NCBI GenBank assembly: GCA_013368375.1
Contig: JAACJP010000020.1
Location: 124,001-188,000, forward strand
Reading direction: 5' to 3'
From: Tricholomella constricta
Taxonomy: Eukaryota; Basidiomycota; Agaricomycetes; Agaricales; Lyophyllaceae
Length of the DNA: 64,000 nt
Shown: positions 24,011-34,606 of the stretch, in pieces
Position numbering within the stretch: the stretch's first letter is position 1
How the letters are laid out: every line of letters starts with the position of its first letter
The notes under the pieces: model-generated
The model's input: the letters and a program-made list of their open reading frames with translations, nothing else
What the model was told of the DNA's origin: nothing
Databases searched by the model: none
Translations under genes and position numbers: made by a program

Positions 24011-24244
24011 TGTAACGACGGCGCGTTACAATACGTCTATATTGAGACGCGACCTGTTTGGCATTACCTTCTGGTAATGCGTGACCATCTTTGTTATGCG
24101 TATATAAATGTCCTGTACAGTTTATGCTTAGATAATCCTTTGCACCTTCACCCTGTACACGTACTTAGCAGAATCCCACAGATTGGTCTAGCTTAACATG
24201 TCTGGTGTCTCGCAAGGATCCCCCAACCCCGTACAACCGTTACA
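24011..24244 (+). repeat. 3' LTR of outer gypsy
   Basis: 234 bp, TGTAACG...CGTTACA, preceded by the polypurine tract. It includes TGTTTGGCATTACCTTCTGG, a phrase shared in altered form with the LTR fragment at 29571. The first bases resemble those of the inner gypsy LTR read on its own strand. Confidence 0.82.
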
Positions 24245-24592
24245 CCCTTCCAGCGCGCGCCCGATCCCGACTCCCGACGTCCCGACGTCGGTCGCCCGAC
24301 CTCGTGCGCCAGCACCCTGAGCCACGAGGATCGGACAGCGTCGGGAACGTGTACATACACGCGCCGCTGCCCATCCGTTATCATTTACGTACCATACACC
24401 CCAGAGAGCCGGCCCTCAAGTAGTTTACTCATATATAGTCATCCTCCTGACATGGGGGAATCCTTTACTCTATTCTCATTGGATTCCCCTCTGCCAGGTA
24501 GGTTTACTTACGCTCTCTCTATCGTACATAATATAACATTGGACTCCCCTCTGCCAGTACGACTAAGCTCTGCTCGGAGGTCGCCCTAACAC
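24245..24592 (-). repeat. Truncated LTR, same family as 62058-62506
   Basis: This is homologous, inverted, to the solo LTR at 62058-62506. Shared blocks include CTGAGCCACGAGGATC, CAGCGTCGGGAACGTG and a repeated GATTCCCCTCTGCCAG-like motif. It ends in GGTCGCCCTAACA, which matches the terminus of the complete copy. Its other end is cut by the outer gypsy LTR, so the gypsy probably inserted into it. Confidence 0.8.
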
Positions 24593-24837
24593 TAACATTG
24601 ATCAGCTCGAGAATAACCTCAGACACATGAGGAGACACTCGAAGCATCTGGATGAACATATCATGATGTGCTGGATTTTTCGCATACTCCCAAGCAAGAT
24701 GGAGCGTGCCAGATTTAGGGACAGAGGTGCAGGGATTTAGATAGCGTGTGTTTTTGATGGTTTGGAACATGTCAATGTCAACCTGGAGTCGTACAAGGAG
24801 TTCATCGACAGAAAGCTCGTCGGCTGGGGATATCGAA
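24593..24837 (-). pseudogene. Harbinger/PIF-type transposase N-terminal remnant
   Basis: An open - strand frame reads RYLNPCTSVPKSG, LHLAWEYAKNPAHH and IQMLRVSPHVSEVILELI. From memory this matches the region before the nuclease domain of fungal DDE_4 (Harbinger-like) transposases. The frame runs straight into the end of the truncated LTR at 24592. That LTR therefore appears to have inserted into the transposase, whose catalytic half is not present nearby. Confidence 0.55.
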
Positions 24838-25026
24838 TCTCACAAAGTGAGATGAAGAAGATATGTACGCAGAACCCTATCATGTAGGTTCTTGTGCGAC
24901 ATTGCAAGGAGGAGGAGGACAAACATTTGATCTCACGTGTGATGCTGACAAATGTCACGCAGGCGCTCAGCGTGGTCAGCGCCAGCCGCCTTCAGCGCCC
25001 TTAAGCCGCAACTTTGAGCTCCCCTA
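24838..25026. other. Intergenic, no gene seen
   Basis: Sequence between the transposase remnant and the left boundary of the segmental duplication. No element or coding signal could be supported. Confidence 0.4.
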
Positions 25027-25550
25027 ATGTTGGGCGTCAGTACGGTTCGGAGTTCATGAGAAGCGTGTAGACACGCCTGGATGCCACCAACGCCGCCCTC
25101 CCAGCGTTGGAACTTGAAGCTGGTGAGTCCCCTCCACTCAGCAAGCAGGTGTTGTTCCTCCTTGAACGGAAGCGGAGCAGTAAGTGCAGAAGGAGTCGCT
25201 GTTCGTCGAGGCCAGCGCCAAGCGCGGGAATGTCGAGGAGACAAGAGGTCGGTCGATCATGGACATGATGCTCCCCTACAACTCCAAATAAGGAGATTGT
25301 TGGTGGTTGTGTATGCGGGCGGCAAAGGTAGTTAGAAGCCGTGCCCGTCGCCAGTTTAGAGAGTCGTCCTTTCCCCAGCACAGACCCGGGAGAAAGGGAA
25401 TCAGGACGCACGCGCAGTTGGCGAGGGTCAGTGCTCTCTCGAGGAAAATACTTATGTAATCCCGACAATTGCCCGGCCCGACTTCATCGACGACAAGCTA
25501 AGTATGTTTGCACCCACTGCCATCTTGAACCAGATTTCTGACCTCTTTCA

Positions 25551-26379
25551 ATGTTAGGTAGACGTCCATCTCCCGTTATCTTCTCTCATTCTCTTTAACC
25601 CATACTACCCGCAGTCATTGGCCTAACCGGAGGGATAGCGACCGGCAAATCCTCGGTCTCCAAGCTCCTGAAGGCCAAGGACATACCTGTCGTGGACGCA
25701 GATATCTTAGCGCGACAGGTCGTCGAGCCAGGGACAAGCGGCCTCAAGAATAACGTCAAGGAGTTTGGCCCAGAAATCTTGCTGCCGGATGGGACGCTTG
25801 ATCGCAAGAAATTGGGGACAATTGTGTTCAACGACGAGGGCAAACGCAAGAAGCTCAATGCCATCGTACACCCGGCCGTCAGGTGGGCCATGTTCATGAA
25901 AGTCATCAAGCACTGGGTGGACAGTGAGAAGTACTGTGTGCTTGATGTTCCGCTGCTGATCGAGGGGGGCGTCTGGCAGTGGGTCGGTAAGGTTGTCGTT
26001 GTTTACTGGTAAGCTTCCTTCTACCTCTACATACAACCCGTTTGACGTGTTGCTCCGTAGCTCGGCCGATATTCAACTGCAGCGCTTGATGCTACGCGAC
26101 AACTCAACGAGCGAGGAAGCCTCCGCACGTCTGAACTCGCAACTCCCTATTGCTGAGAAGGTCACGTATGCCGACGTGGTCATCGACAATTCTGGGACGC
26201 CGCAGGAGCTGAGCAATCAGATAGACGCGTTTGTGGAGAAGTTGGATAAGGAGATGGGCTCTCTTTGGTGGATCGGGTATATTCTCCCCTTCGTTTCTCT
26301 GTTCTCTGCGGTCTGGATCCTGGTTTCACGTCGCCTTCGCAAGAAGCTTCGACGAGGACAGAAGGACAAGACAACATAA
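25551..26379 (+). CDS. Dephospho-CoA kinase, copy A
   Basis: Catalyses the last step of coenzyme A synthesis, ATP-dependent phosphorylation of the ribose 3'-OH of dephospho-CoA. Model: join(25551..25557, 25615..26008, 26061..26379), 239 aa. The tiny first exon encodes only Met-Leu and part of Val. It is needed because the P-loop (GLTGGIATGKSS, residues about 5-16) starts directly after the acceptor. Other CoaE-family signs are DADILARQVV, a HPAVR motif, VLDVPLLIEGG, VVVVYC and QLQRLMLRDN. The C-terminus adds a hydrophobic segment (IGYILPFVSLFSAVWILV) followed by a basic tail. This suggests membrane anchoring, probably at the outer mitochondrial membrane or ER. The frame is intact, so this copy could be functional. 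Confidence 0.9.
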
Positions 26380-27242
26380 ACCTGTTCATTCTCTTCAAGG
26401 TATCCACGATTGATTGTGAGCCTGCACAAGAGTTGGTCAGGCAAAACGCAACTTTTGAGCCTAACCAGGTGAGGTTCAACCTCGCCATCACCCAAACTCA
26501 GGTATTGTGGGCACTAACACCGATCGCCGTTTTGCCCTTCAGCCTCAGAAACTTGACATCATGAAATGAGAGGCTGTCCGAAGCTTGGGCTACCGTTTGT
26601 GAAGTTATGGAAACGAGAGTTGCCCATTGCCCATCACACGATGAGTCCGAAGCTTGATTCATCGACGTCGTTCAACGCTCCGCTCAATATATTACAAGGC
26701 AAACAGTCCCAATGAGATTCTAAGTAGAATTTCCATTGCCCAATTCTGAAGCAGGATACGGCGTCCAGACCTCTCACTGTCGACAACGCGTTCACCACTG
26801 TGCACAAACTCTACACACCGTAAGAACATTGAGCGCTGATTAGAGAGATCTTCCTGGAAGTCTGCGCCCATAAGAAGAATATTTTTCAGTTCCTTGACTT
26901 CACCTAAGTATCACAATCACCGGGATTTAATTTCCTCGCGCGTGGCCGATTCTAGGCTTTCTGCCTTTTTTTTTCGCATAGAATCGCTCCCCGCCGCGCA
27001 GAGACCTTAGAGTATTAGTCGACCCTTGCGTGGGTAACATTCTCGTATCTCCCATTTCAGGGGCTTGTCACATCGATTCCTCCCCAGAGTCCTTTGTGAC
27101 GTCCAGTCAAATCCAGAAAATCGCAGCTCAAGGAAGAAAGCGACGCCAACCCAGGAACGACTGTGTACGCCTACCTCTTCTTTTTTTCTTTCTTCCTGCA
27201 TGACTTCCGACTCTGTTCATATCACCACACAGGGTGGCGCAG
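26380..27242. other. Intergenic/promoter region, copy A
   Basis: No gene. Conserved in copy B (37179-38016). Contains poly-T (about 26965) before the Zn2Cys6 gene and presumably holds the kinase 3' UTR and the next promoter. Confidence 0.4.
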
Positions 27243-29213
27243 ATGGCGGACCTCAATGGACGGTCCGCGTGGAAAACTCTGACGATTGGTACTGGGGCTC
27301 GGATGCCATCGCCGTTCTATCAGGAGGACAACGATTCCGGCGGTGAAGACGAGCTCAACGAAAATAGCGTGAACGAAATGGACGCGCAACCGGAAGAAGA
27401 CGAGCTCCGGCCTGACGACTCCGACTCGGATCCCACCGCCAAAGAGTCAGCAGAAAATGAGAGAGTCGTCTTGCGATTCAAGCAGGGCCTGAAGGAGGCT
27501 GAGAAGGATAAGGCTGCGAAGAACGAGTGGCTCGCGCGAAACGCTAAATCCGTAAGTGCCATTTCGTTTCGTTTTTCATCACATTGCATACGTCAAAAAC
27601 CGTTTTATTTAACCGTTTCCTACCTACAGATATGCACGACATGCAAGAAGAAGCCCGACGCGTGCCAGCGCCGCGACGGCAAGGTCGGGTGTATCCCCTG
27701 CGGGGCCGCACGCCGGCGCTGCTCCATGACGAAGGGATACATTATGGAGTACGCTGCAAGACGCGCGAACGTTGCGGGTGAGAGAGCGGGAGTGTTGTTC
27801 GAGACGTATGGCAAAACGAAACGAACTGCGGCCCGATCTAGGAAAAAGGTGGTCAAGGTGGAAGCGGAGGCAGATGAGAATGCTGACCGCGGGACTCTGG
27901 GTGCGATAGAGGAGGACACGAAAGCAAAAGCAAAAGAGAAGGAGAAAACGAGAGCGAAGAGGGCCAAGAAAACAACAACAGAGGTTCAGAGTTCGGCGAG
28001 GGTTGACTCTCCGGCCCACATGGGCTCCTCGCCAGCGAAGCCTGTAACCACTGTTTCGAGGGAGCCACATCCGCTGGTAGCATCCACTCTCAATCCGTCC
28101 AGCGAAACACGTTTTGTCGCGACGTCAATGATGCCCTCTCCCCTCTTGACGGGTGAACATCTTGACATGTCGTTGTTTCCTAAAACATCATCCGCCACAC
28201 TCGCACGCGAGGCATCCAAAAGGCTAGGGACACGCGTACAGAATATCACTCCAGCGATGACCTCCTCGACTCATCCAGTCCCACACTCCGAGGCGTTTTC
28301 TCAGCTCCGAGGCGATTCAAGGCGAGACTTGAACGCCCAGTACAGCACCCTGAGAGGTGATTATGAGAAGTTGGGGAAGGATAAAGCGACGTTGACAGCC
28401 AGAGCGCATAAACTAGAAAATGAAAATCGACAACTCAAGGAAGAGGTAAAGGATCTTGTTCGGTGTCATAAAGAGGTCCTAGAGTTAAGGGCTGAGATTG
28501 CAAAAATAAAATCAGAGCAAGGACAGAACGAGGGCGGCGCCGCGGATAGGGAGATTGCTTGGCCAAACAGCGAAGGAAACAAGGATAACCAGGACGCAGT
28601 TGAAAGGATCAAATGTATTTTCCGCTCCTGTTGCTCCGTTGTCGTAGGTATACTGACTTGAGAAACCACAGCGCTCGAAAGATACATAACGACACAACAA
28701 CGAAACCACATGCGGCTCTCCGCGCGCATCGGCCAGGTAGAGCTCATGCTCAGGCGCCTCGTGCGCCCAGGAGATGCCTCTAGTGTCTTTCAGAACAAGG
28801 ATACACTCCTGGAGATGGCGCTGGAGGAGCTCTCGTCCTGCCTCCACGACGACATGGGATCGCGCATGGAGTATTGGAACGGAAACCCGTTGAGTAATTC
28901 TGCTGTGGTATTCAAGCCGGAGATCATACGTATGCGCCCGTCTCAGATGGTTGTGGACTGCGCAGGAGAGACGCACAGGGAAACAGGCATGCAGGAGCAA
29001 GAGCGCCATGAGCGTCGTACACGGAGGCCAGGGTCTATGCGACAAAACCACGATGAACCTATGGTTCTTCCGGGAAAAGCATCCGGCAGTAGGAGAGAAA
29101 GTCCAGAGAGTGAGACGGCGTGCAGGCGATGTCCTGGTGGCGTTGGGGCTGCTGAAGTTATCATTTTTGACGTGGAAACTCGAGGGTCATCCCATGTCCT
29201 CAATCTTAGTTAA
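27243..29213 (+). CDS. Zn2Cys6-like/coiled-coil protein, copy A
   Basis: Model: join(27243..27551, 27630..28614, 28672..29213), 611 aa. The ATG at 27243 has good context. The first intron is 78 nt with no stop, so unspliced reading stays open. The N-terminus is acidic. Around residue 105 a six-cysteine cluster spaced CX2CX6CX8CX2CX6C fits the fungal Zn(II)2Cys6 pattern, although such domains usually lie near the N-terminus. A Lys/Glu-rich basic region follows, then a long coiled coil (KLENENRQLKEEVKDL; LELRAEIAKIKSEQ). Probably a nuclear DNA-binding regulator. Compared with copy B one base is missing near 29093. The last residues are therefore in another frame, and the basic RKRK tail is replaced by about 40 unrelated residues. 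Confidence 0.75.
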
Positions 29214-29327
29214 TGTCGATGAATTAATTTATGTTGCCGCACTTGCAGTGTATTTGCAGCTGTTTGGCGAGACCGTCTGAGATGAGATAACTTGGCGCTT
29301 ATTGGTGCTGCTTCGAGTTTGTATATT

Positions 29328-29561
29328 ATGGCCACAGGTCAGGTCGCTCTAGCGCGTCACAGGACGCCTGTCCCAGTCCAAAAGTCCTCACGACAGGTTG
29401 TTCCTGCCTTTCTACAAAAACTTCATGAGTGAGCTTTCCCTATGTCTCGACCTGGACCCTTAAAGCTAATGTGTTTCGTAAAGGATGGTCAACGATCCAA
29501 ATAATCATGAATTGATTCGCTGGTCAGAGGCAGGAGACTCATTTTATGGTGCGTGAATGGA
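29328..29561 (+). pseudogene. HSF1 5' fragment (exons 1-2)
   Basis: Exon 1 (29328..29428) and exon 2 (29484..29548) match the start of the intact HSF1 gene at 40094. Homology stops 13 bp into intron 2, where the duplication ends. The DNA-binding domain is cut after its first helix region, so this copy cannot make HSF. Its promoter may still be active. Confidence 0.92.
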
Positions 29562-29570
29562 GTCGGTTAT

Positions 29571-29726
29571 TGTTTGGCAACACCTTCTGGTGTTGCCTAT
29601 TTAATCAATTATATTATATAAGTATAATAGTAGACCTTGTACACCACCTATACGTAGCAATCAACAGACTTGTCAAGCTTACGTCTAGCGTGAACAGCAA
29701 GGTCCCAAAATTGTAACCTCGTTACA
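29571..29726 (+). repeat. LTR-like fragment
   Basis: Begins TGTTTGGCAACACCTTCTGG and ends CCTCGTTACA. It resembles the 3' two thirds of the outer gypsy LTR (TGTTTGGCATTACC...CCGTTACA). No internal region or TSD was found. It lies directly at the breakpoint of duplication copy A. Confidence 0.55.
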
Positions 29727-29863
29727 GCCCAGCAGTCGATAAACAGGGATTATAAAATGAAAAAAAAAAAGAATTATCTGTGTTATTTTTCTATCAGAAC
29801 ATTCCTACACTTTGGTCAATTATTATATAAATGTGATCAGTCACTGGCTGCTGCATGTTATAT

Positions 29864-30204
29864 TCAGTCATTTGTATATGAAGTAAGAGAATTAGCTATA
29901 CCCAAAGTGTTCTCCTTGATAACATTGATCAGTGTCTCTGGCATCACTTTGATCAGGGTCTCTGGCATCACTTTGACCTTCTTCTTGGTAGCCTTGTCTT
30001 TCAGCATTCTGATCCAGTTTTTGTTGGTGCTTTGGCCACCAAGAATGTGACTAGCTTTGTTTTTGCTGCCAAGGAGGTGAATAGCCTTGAGCACTGATTC
30101 ACACTGAGGTGATTGGGAATAGATTTCGAGTGACTGTTGGAAGGAGCGGTGGGAACCAAAGACAGGATATGAATGTTCTGCACTAATAGCAAGTGCTAAA
30201 AAAT
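29864..30204 (-). CDS. Probable last exon of the P-loop GTPase gene
   Basis: A - strand frame opens just after a TTTTTTAG acceptor and runs to a stop at 29864 (about 113 codons). The composition is protein-like (PVFGSHRSFQQSLEIYSQ; KASHILGGQSTNKNW). A 24-bp tandem duplication repeats the peptide VMPETLIK near the end. It is on the same strand as, and downstream of, the GTPase exons ending at 33409. I infer that it is their terminal exon, but the joining exons across the minisatellite could not be resolved. It could instead be a separate gene fragment. Confidence 0.45.
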
Positions 30205-30830
30205 AATGCATGTAAGTTTTGGCCATATAAAAATAAAGGTGTGTAAACAGTACACAAGACAAGAAAAATGATTTCTTGTTGTTTTGATGGAAGAGATGCA
30301 GCCTGTGAAATTACCAAAGGTTAAGGGAAAATAATGAATGTGGCCACAAGACTTGACTCACAGTGCTGGATAATTGTTGTATCATGGTAGAAAAAAAGAA
30401 TTCCTGTTCAGAACTTTTATGGCAAGGAAAAATTGAGAGTTATGATGAAGCCCACTGCATTCTAAATGATTGTATGAGTAAGAAGTGAGTTGAGAAATTT
30501 GCAAGCTCACATAGACTCCCTACAGTGATGGCTGAAGTTGAAAAAGTTGGCCACTATGGACTGACATAAGGCATACATACCAGCTGAAAAAGACATCAGG
30601 AGTTAAGGGATCAGGAAGTGACTCATGATGAAGGCAAATGAGCAGAAACAGGGTACAAAATAAATGGAAAGGGTAAATAGAAAAGAAAGCTTACCATCTA
30701 TAGGCAACAATGTTAAGAATTCTGTAGATGTTGTTTTGTTCAACTAGATATGACACTTACCTGAGGTCAAATAATGTCAGTATGAAAAGAATAATATCTA
30801 CATCTCACACAGACACTACTCACATCCTGT
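30205..30830. other. Non-coding, between last exon and minisatellite
   Basis: AT-rich sequence with stops in all frames. It would be intronic if the GTPase gene spans the array. No element recognised. Confidence 0.35.
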
Positions 30831-33300
30831 CAGAAATAGACACTCAGTATGGCACAGGTTAGCCAATGCACATACTCACCTGTTTTGAGCCAAGTCAGAG
30901 CTGCTGGTCAGCTTTGCACCTTACGCAGGCCACTGACACCACTTACACGCTGTCAGAAATGGCCCCAGACACTTAGCATGGTACAGGTTAGCCAGTGGAG
31001 ATACTCACCTGTTTTGGGCCAAGTCACAGCTGCTGGTTAGCCTTGCACCTTACACAGGTCACTGACACCACTCACATCCTGTCATAAATCACCCCAGACA
31101 CTCAGCATGGCACAGGTTAGCCAGTGCAGATACTCACCTGTTTTGGGCCAAGTCACAGCTGCTGGTTAGCCTTGCACCTTACACAGGCCACTGACAGCAC
31201 TCACATACTGTCAGAAATAGTCCCAGACACTCAGCATAGCACAGGTTAGCCAGTGCAGATACTCACCTGTTTTGGGCCAAGTCAGAGCTGCTGGTCAGCT
31301 TTGCACCTTACACAGGCCACTGACACCACTTACACGCTGTCAGAAATGGCCCCAGACACTTAGCATGGCACAGGTTAGCCAGTGCAGATACTCACCTGTT
31401 TTGGGCCAAGTCACAGCTGCTGGTCAGCCTTGCACCTTACACAGGCCACTGACACTCACACCCTGTCAAAAATGGCCCCAGACACTCAGCATGGCACAGG
31501 TTAGCCAGTGCAGATACTCACCTGTTTTGGGCCAAGTCAGAGCTGCTGGTCAGCCTTGCACCTTACACAGGCCACTGACAGCACTCACATACTGTCAGAA
31601 ATAGTCCCAGACACTCAGCATGGCACAGGTTAGCCAGTGCAGATACTCACCTGTTTTGGGCCAAGTCAGAGCTGCTGGTCAGCCTTGCACCTTACACAGG
31701 CCACTGACAGCACTCACATACTGTCATAAATCACCCCAGACACTCAGCATGGCACAGGTTAGCCAGTGCAGATACTCACCTGTTTTGGGCCAAGTCAGAG
31801 CTGCTGGTCAGCCTTGCACCTTACACAGGCCACTGACACCACTCACAACCTGTCATAAATCACCCCAGACACTCAGCATGGCATAGGTTAGCCAGTGCAG
31901 ATACTCACCTGTTTTGGGCCAAGTCACAGCTGCTGGTCAGCCTTGCACCTTACACAGGCCACTGACACTCACACCCTGTCAAAAATGGCCCCAGACACTC
32001 AGCATGGCACAGGTTAGCCAGTGCAGATACTCACCTGTTTTGGGCCAAGTCACAGCTGCTGGTCAGCTTTGCACCTTACACAGGCCACTGACACCACTCA
32101 CATCCTGTCATAAATCACCCCAGACACTCAGCATGGCACAGGTTAGCCAGTGCACATACTCACCTGTTTTGGGCCAAGTCACAGCTGCTGGTCAGCTTTG
32201 CACCTTACACAGGCCACTGACACCACTCACATCCTGTCATAAATCACCCCAGACACTCAGCATGGCACAGGTTAGCCAGTGCACATACTCACCTGTTTTA
32301 GGCCAAGTCACAGCTGCTGGTCAGCCTTGCACCTTACACAGGCCACTGACATCACTCACATCCTGTCATAAATCACCCCAGACACTCAGCATGGCACAGG
32401 TTAGCCAGTGCACATACTCACCTGTTTTAGGCCAAGTCAGAGCTGCTGGTCAGCTTTGCACCTTACACAGGCCACTGACACCACTCACAACCTGTCATAA
32501 ATCACCCCAGACACTCAGCATGGCACAGGTTAGCCAGTGCAGATACTCACCTGTTTTGGGCCAAGTCACAGCTGCTGGTCAGCCTTGCACCTTACACAGG
32601 CCACTGACACCACTCACATACTGTCAAAAATGGCACCAGACACTTAGCATGGCACAGGTTAGCCAGTGCAGATACTCACCTGTTTTGGGCCAAGTCAGAG
32701 CTGCTGGTCAGCTTTGCACCTTACACAGGCCACTGACACCACTCACAACCTGTCATAAATCACCCCAGACACTCAGCATGGCACAGGTTAGCCAGTGCAG
32801 ATACTCACCTGTTTTGGGCCAAGTCAGAGCTGCTGGTCAGCCTTGCACCTTACACAGGCCACTGACAGCACTCACATACTGTCAGAAATAGTCCCAGACA
32901 CTCAGCATAGCACAGGTTAGCCAGTGCAGATACTCACCTGTTTTGGGCCAAGTCACAGCTGCTGGTCAGCTTTGCACCTTACACAGGCCACTGACACCAC
33001 TTACACGCTGTCAGAAATGGCCCCAGAAACTCAGTATGGCACAGGTTAGCCAGTGCACATACTCACCTGTTTTGGGCCAAGTCACAGCTGCTGGTCAGCC
33101 TTGCACCTTACACAGGCCACTGACATCACTCACACACTATCAGAAATGGCCTCAGACACTTAGCATGGCACAGGTTAGCCAGTGCAGATACTCACCTGTT
33201 TTGAGCCAAGTCACAGCTGCTGGTCAGCCTTGCACCTTACAGGAGACACTGACTCCACTCACATTCTGTCAAAAATTGCCCCAGATACTCAGCATGGCAC
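30831..33300. repeat. Minisatellite, 129-bp unit, about 19 copies
   Basis: The phrase ACTCACCTGTTTT recurs about every 129 bp (about 30874, 31003, 31132 ... 33191), with one shorter 126-bp variant class. Units differ at a few positions (CAGATACTC or CACATACTC; TCAGAGCTG or TCACAGCTG), so arrays of mixed types are visible. On the + strand the unit is a multiple of three and stays open as a 43-residue repeat. On the - strand each unit has a GTGAGT donor, a CTAAC branch-like site and GACAG or AACAG acceptors. Which strand matters, if any, is unknown. Confidence 0.93.
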
Positions 33301-33408
33301 AAGTTAGCTAAAATACTATTTTTACCTCCTGTAATTCCAAAAGTTGAAAAGTCAGCCACCAACAGCTCCATGTACATGTGATTTAACTTTAAGCATGTAA
33401 ATCTATAC

Positions 33409-34606
33409 CTTTGCATGTGCATACCAACTTGCCATATTTTCTAAACATCTTTCAACATCATTTTCATGTAGTGTATATTCAAGAAATTCTCTGTAAAACC
33501 TTAATAAGCTTTATTTGATATTCTTAGAAAAAAATCACTTACTCAATGCCATATTTGGTACCAAGTTCTGCTGTGCTTTGCTGCGTAGAAACAAATACTT
33601 GGATGAGAGTCCTGTCATCCAGAGCAAGTGAAGTTTGTTCAATCAGATCTTTGCATGTTGCGTCTGGCTTATCCATGTCTGTCAACCAAGCCCATTAATT
33701 GAAAGAACTAGTCAATCTCAAAATTTATATACCTTGGAGACAGACATGACCTTTGGGAGGATACTTGTGTTTATAAACATCAAGGCCAGGACGCAGCCCA
33801 TCAAAATCTGCAGTGGCCTTTTTGGGGGCTAAAGCCAATGCTTGTTGCACATCATTGATCTGGTTCAGCAATTTACCAAATGTAGAAGCAATAAATCCAT
33901 CAAACTTGGTAAAAATCAAAATCACTGGAACTTTTCCAAGTATTAGACACAGTAGACAGAATTCCAATAACAATACACACCTTTCCCAGTTCCACACTCA
34001 TTAAAGAAAAACTCCTCTGCTCTCGTGACAAGACGATCATTGTCCATTGGGAGGCAGTACCTTTTTTCGTTTGAGAATAAATCATCAGAAAATCTTATTT
34101 ACGTTTCCACACCAGATGACGTGGAGCTGTTCACGAAGTTCGTCCATCTGGGCACGCTTCATGATGAAGTTCTTCACAGCTTCCAACTCCTCGACACCCC
34201 CAGATTCGAAGCCGCGAGAGTCGTGAAAAATGAATCCTGGGTTGCTTCGAAACACCAGTTCATTGTTGATGTCATGCATGCCACGCTATGTATCCAATTC
34301 AGATCACATCCTTTTGCAATCGGGAGTACCCACCTTTCCTGATGGATCAACAGTAGCTAGATCAACCTGTAACCCATGAACAATGAGTAAAGGCCGGCCG
34401 AAGGTGATATGCCCGGCACACACCTTGTTTCCCTTACTATCGAATATTTCTGGGTCCTCTGTGGTGTTGCACACTTTCTGGAGAATCGTCGTCTTTCCGG
34501 CGTTGGCTCTTCCGATGATGAGGATGCGGAATCGGCCAGCTCTCGCCCGAACACGTTTAGCAACATCTGCAGGGATGTCACCGATCCTGGAGTCGTTCTC
34601 AGACAT
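33409..34606 (-). CDS. P-loop GTPase-domain protein (N-terminal exons)
   Basis: Model on the - strand: 34606..34424, 34366..34334, 34285..34113, 34060..33981, 33930..33733, 33678..33543, 33490..33409, all joining in frame (295 codons). Seen: P-loop GRANAGKTT near residue 31, the DxxG motif DSRGF near 95, and TKFD as the G4 base-specificity motif near 170. It belongs with the AIG1/septin-like G-domain proteins that are frequent in mushroom genomes; the target is unknown. After exon 7 the next exon is unclear because the minisatellite begins about 110 bp further on. A probable final exon is at 30204-29864. The first exons look constrained, with no stops or shifts. Confidence 0.8.

Larger units (their letters stand above)
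7437..24244 (+). mobile_element. Outer Ty3/gypsy chromovirus, 5'-truncated, interrupted
   Basis: Order on the + strand: partial pro-pol linker, pol with chromodomain, third ORF, polypurine tract, 3' LTR. The 5' LTR, gag and protease are absent; the left edge is the copia LTR. The element is split at 12793 by the inner gypsy and resumes at 23015 after the target duplication. Element-own sequence is therefore about 6.6 kb. Confidence 0.85.
25027..29561 (+). repeat. Segmental duplication, copy A
   Basis: Direct repeat of 35860-40327. It starts at ATGTTGGGCGTCAGTACGG and ends after GTGCGTGAATGGA. It contains a dephospho-CoA kinase gene, a Zn2Cys6 gene and the first two exons of HSF1. Small indels separate the copies, for example near 25160 and 26590. 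The exons are nearly identical. The first 500 bp has antisense open frames in both copies but nothing I recognise. Confidence 0.95.

Noticed and set aside
25037..25468. Antisense open frame at the start of duplication copy A (also in copy B)
   Set aside because: Open in both copies, but changed by indels that alter length. No recognisable domain, and it overlaps the kinase promoter.
27065..27346. Alternative upstream start for the Zn2Cys6 gene
   Set aside because: That frame runs into a stop and needs a donor that copy B lacks; ATG 27243 joins directly to the conserved frame.
30831..33300. CRISPR-like array
   Set aside because: Units are contiguous 129-bp repeats without spacers, in a eukaryotic genome.
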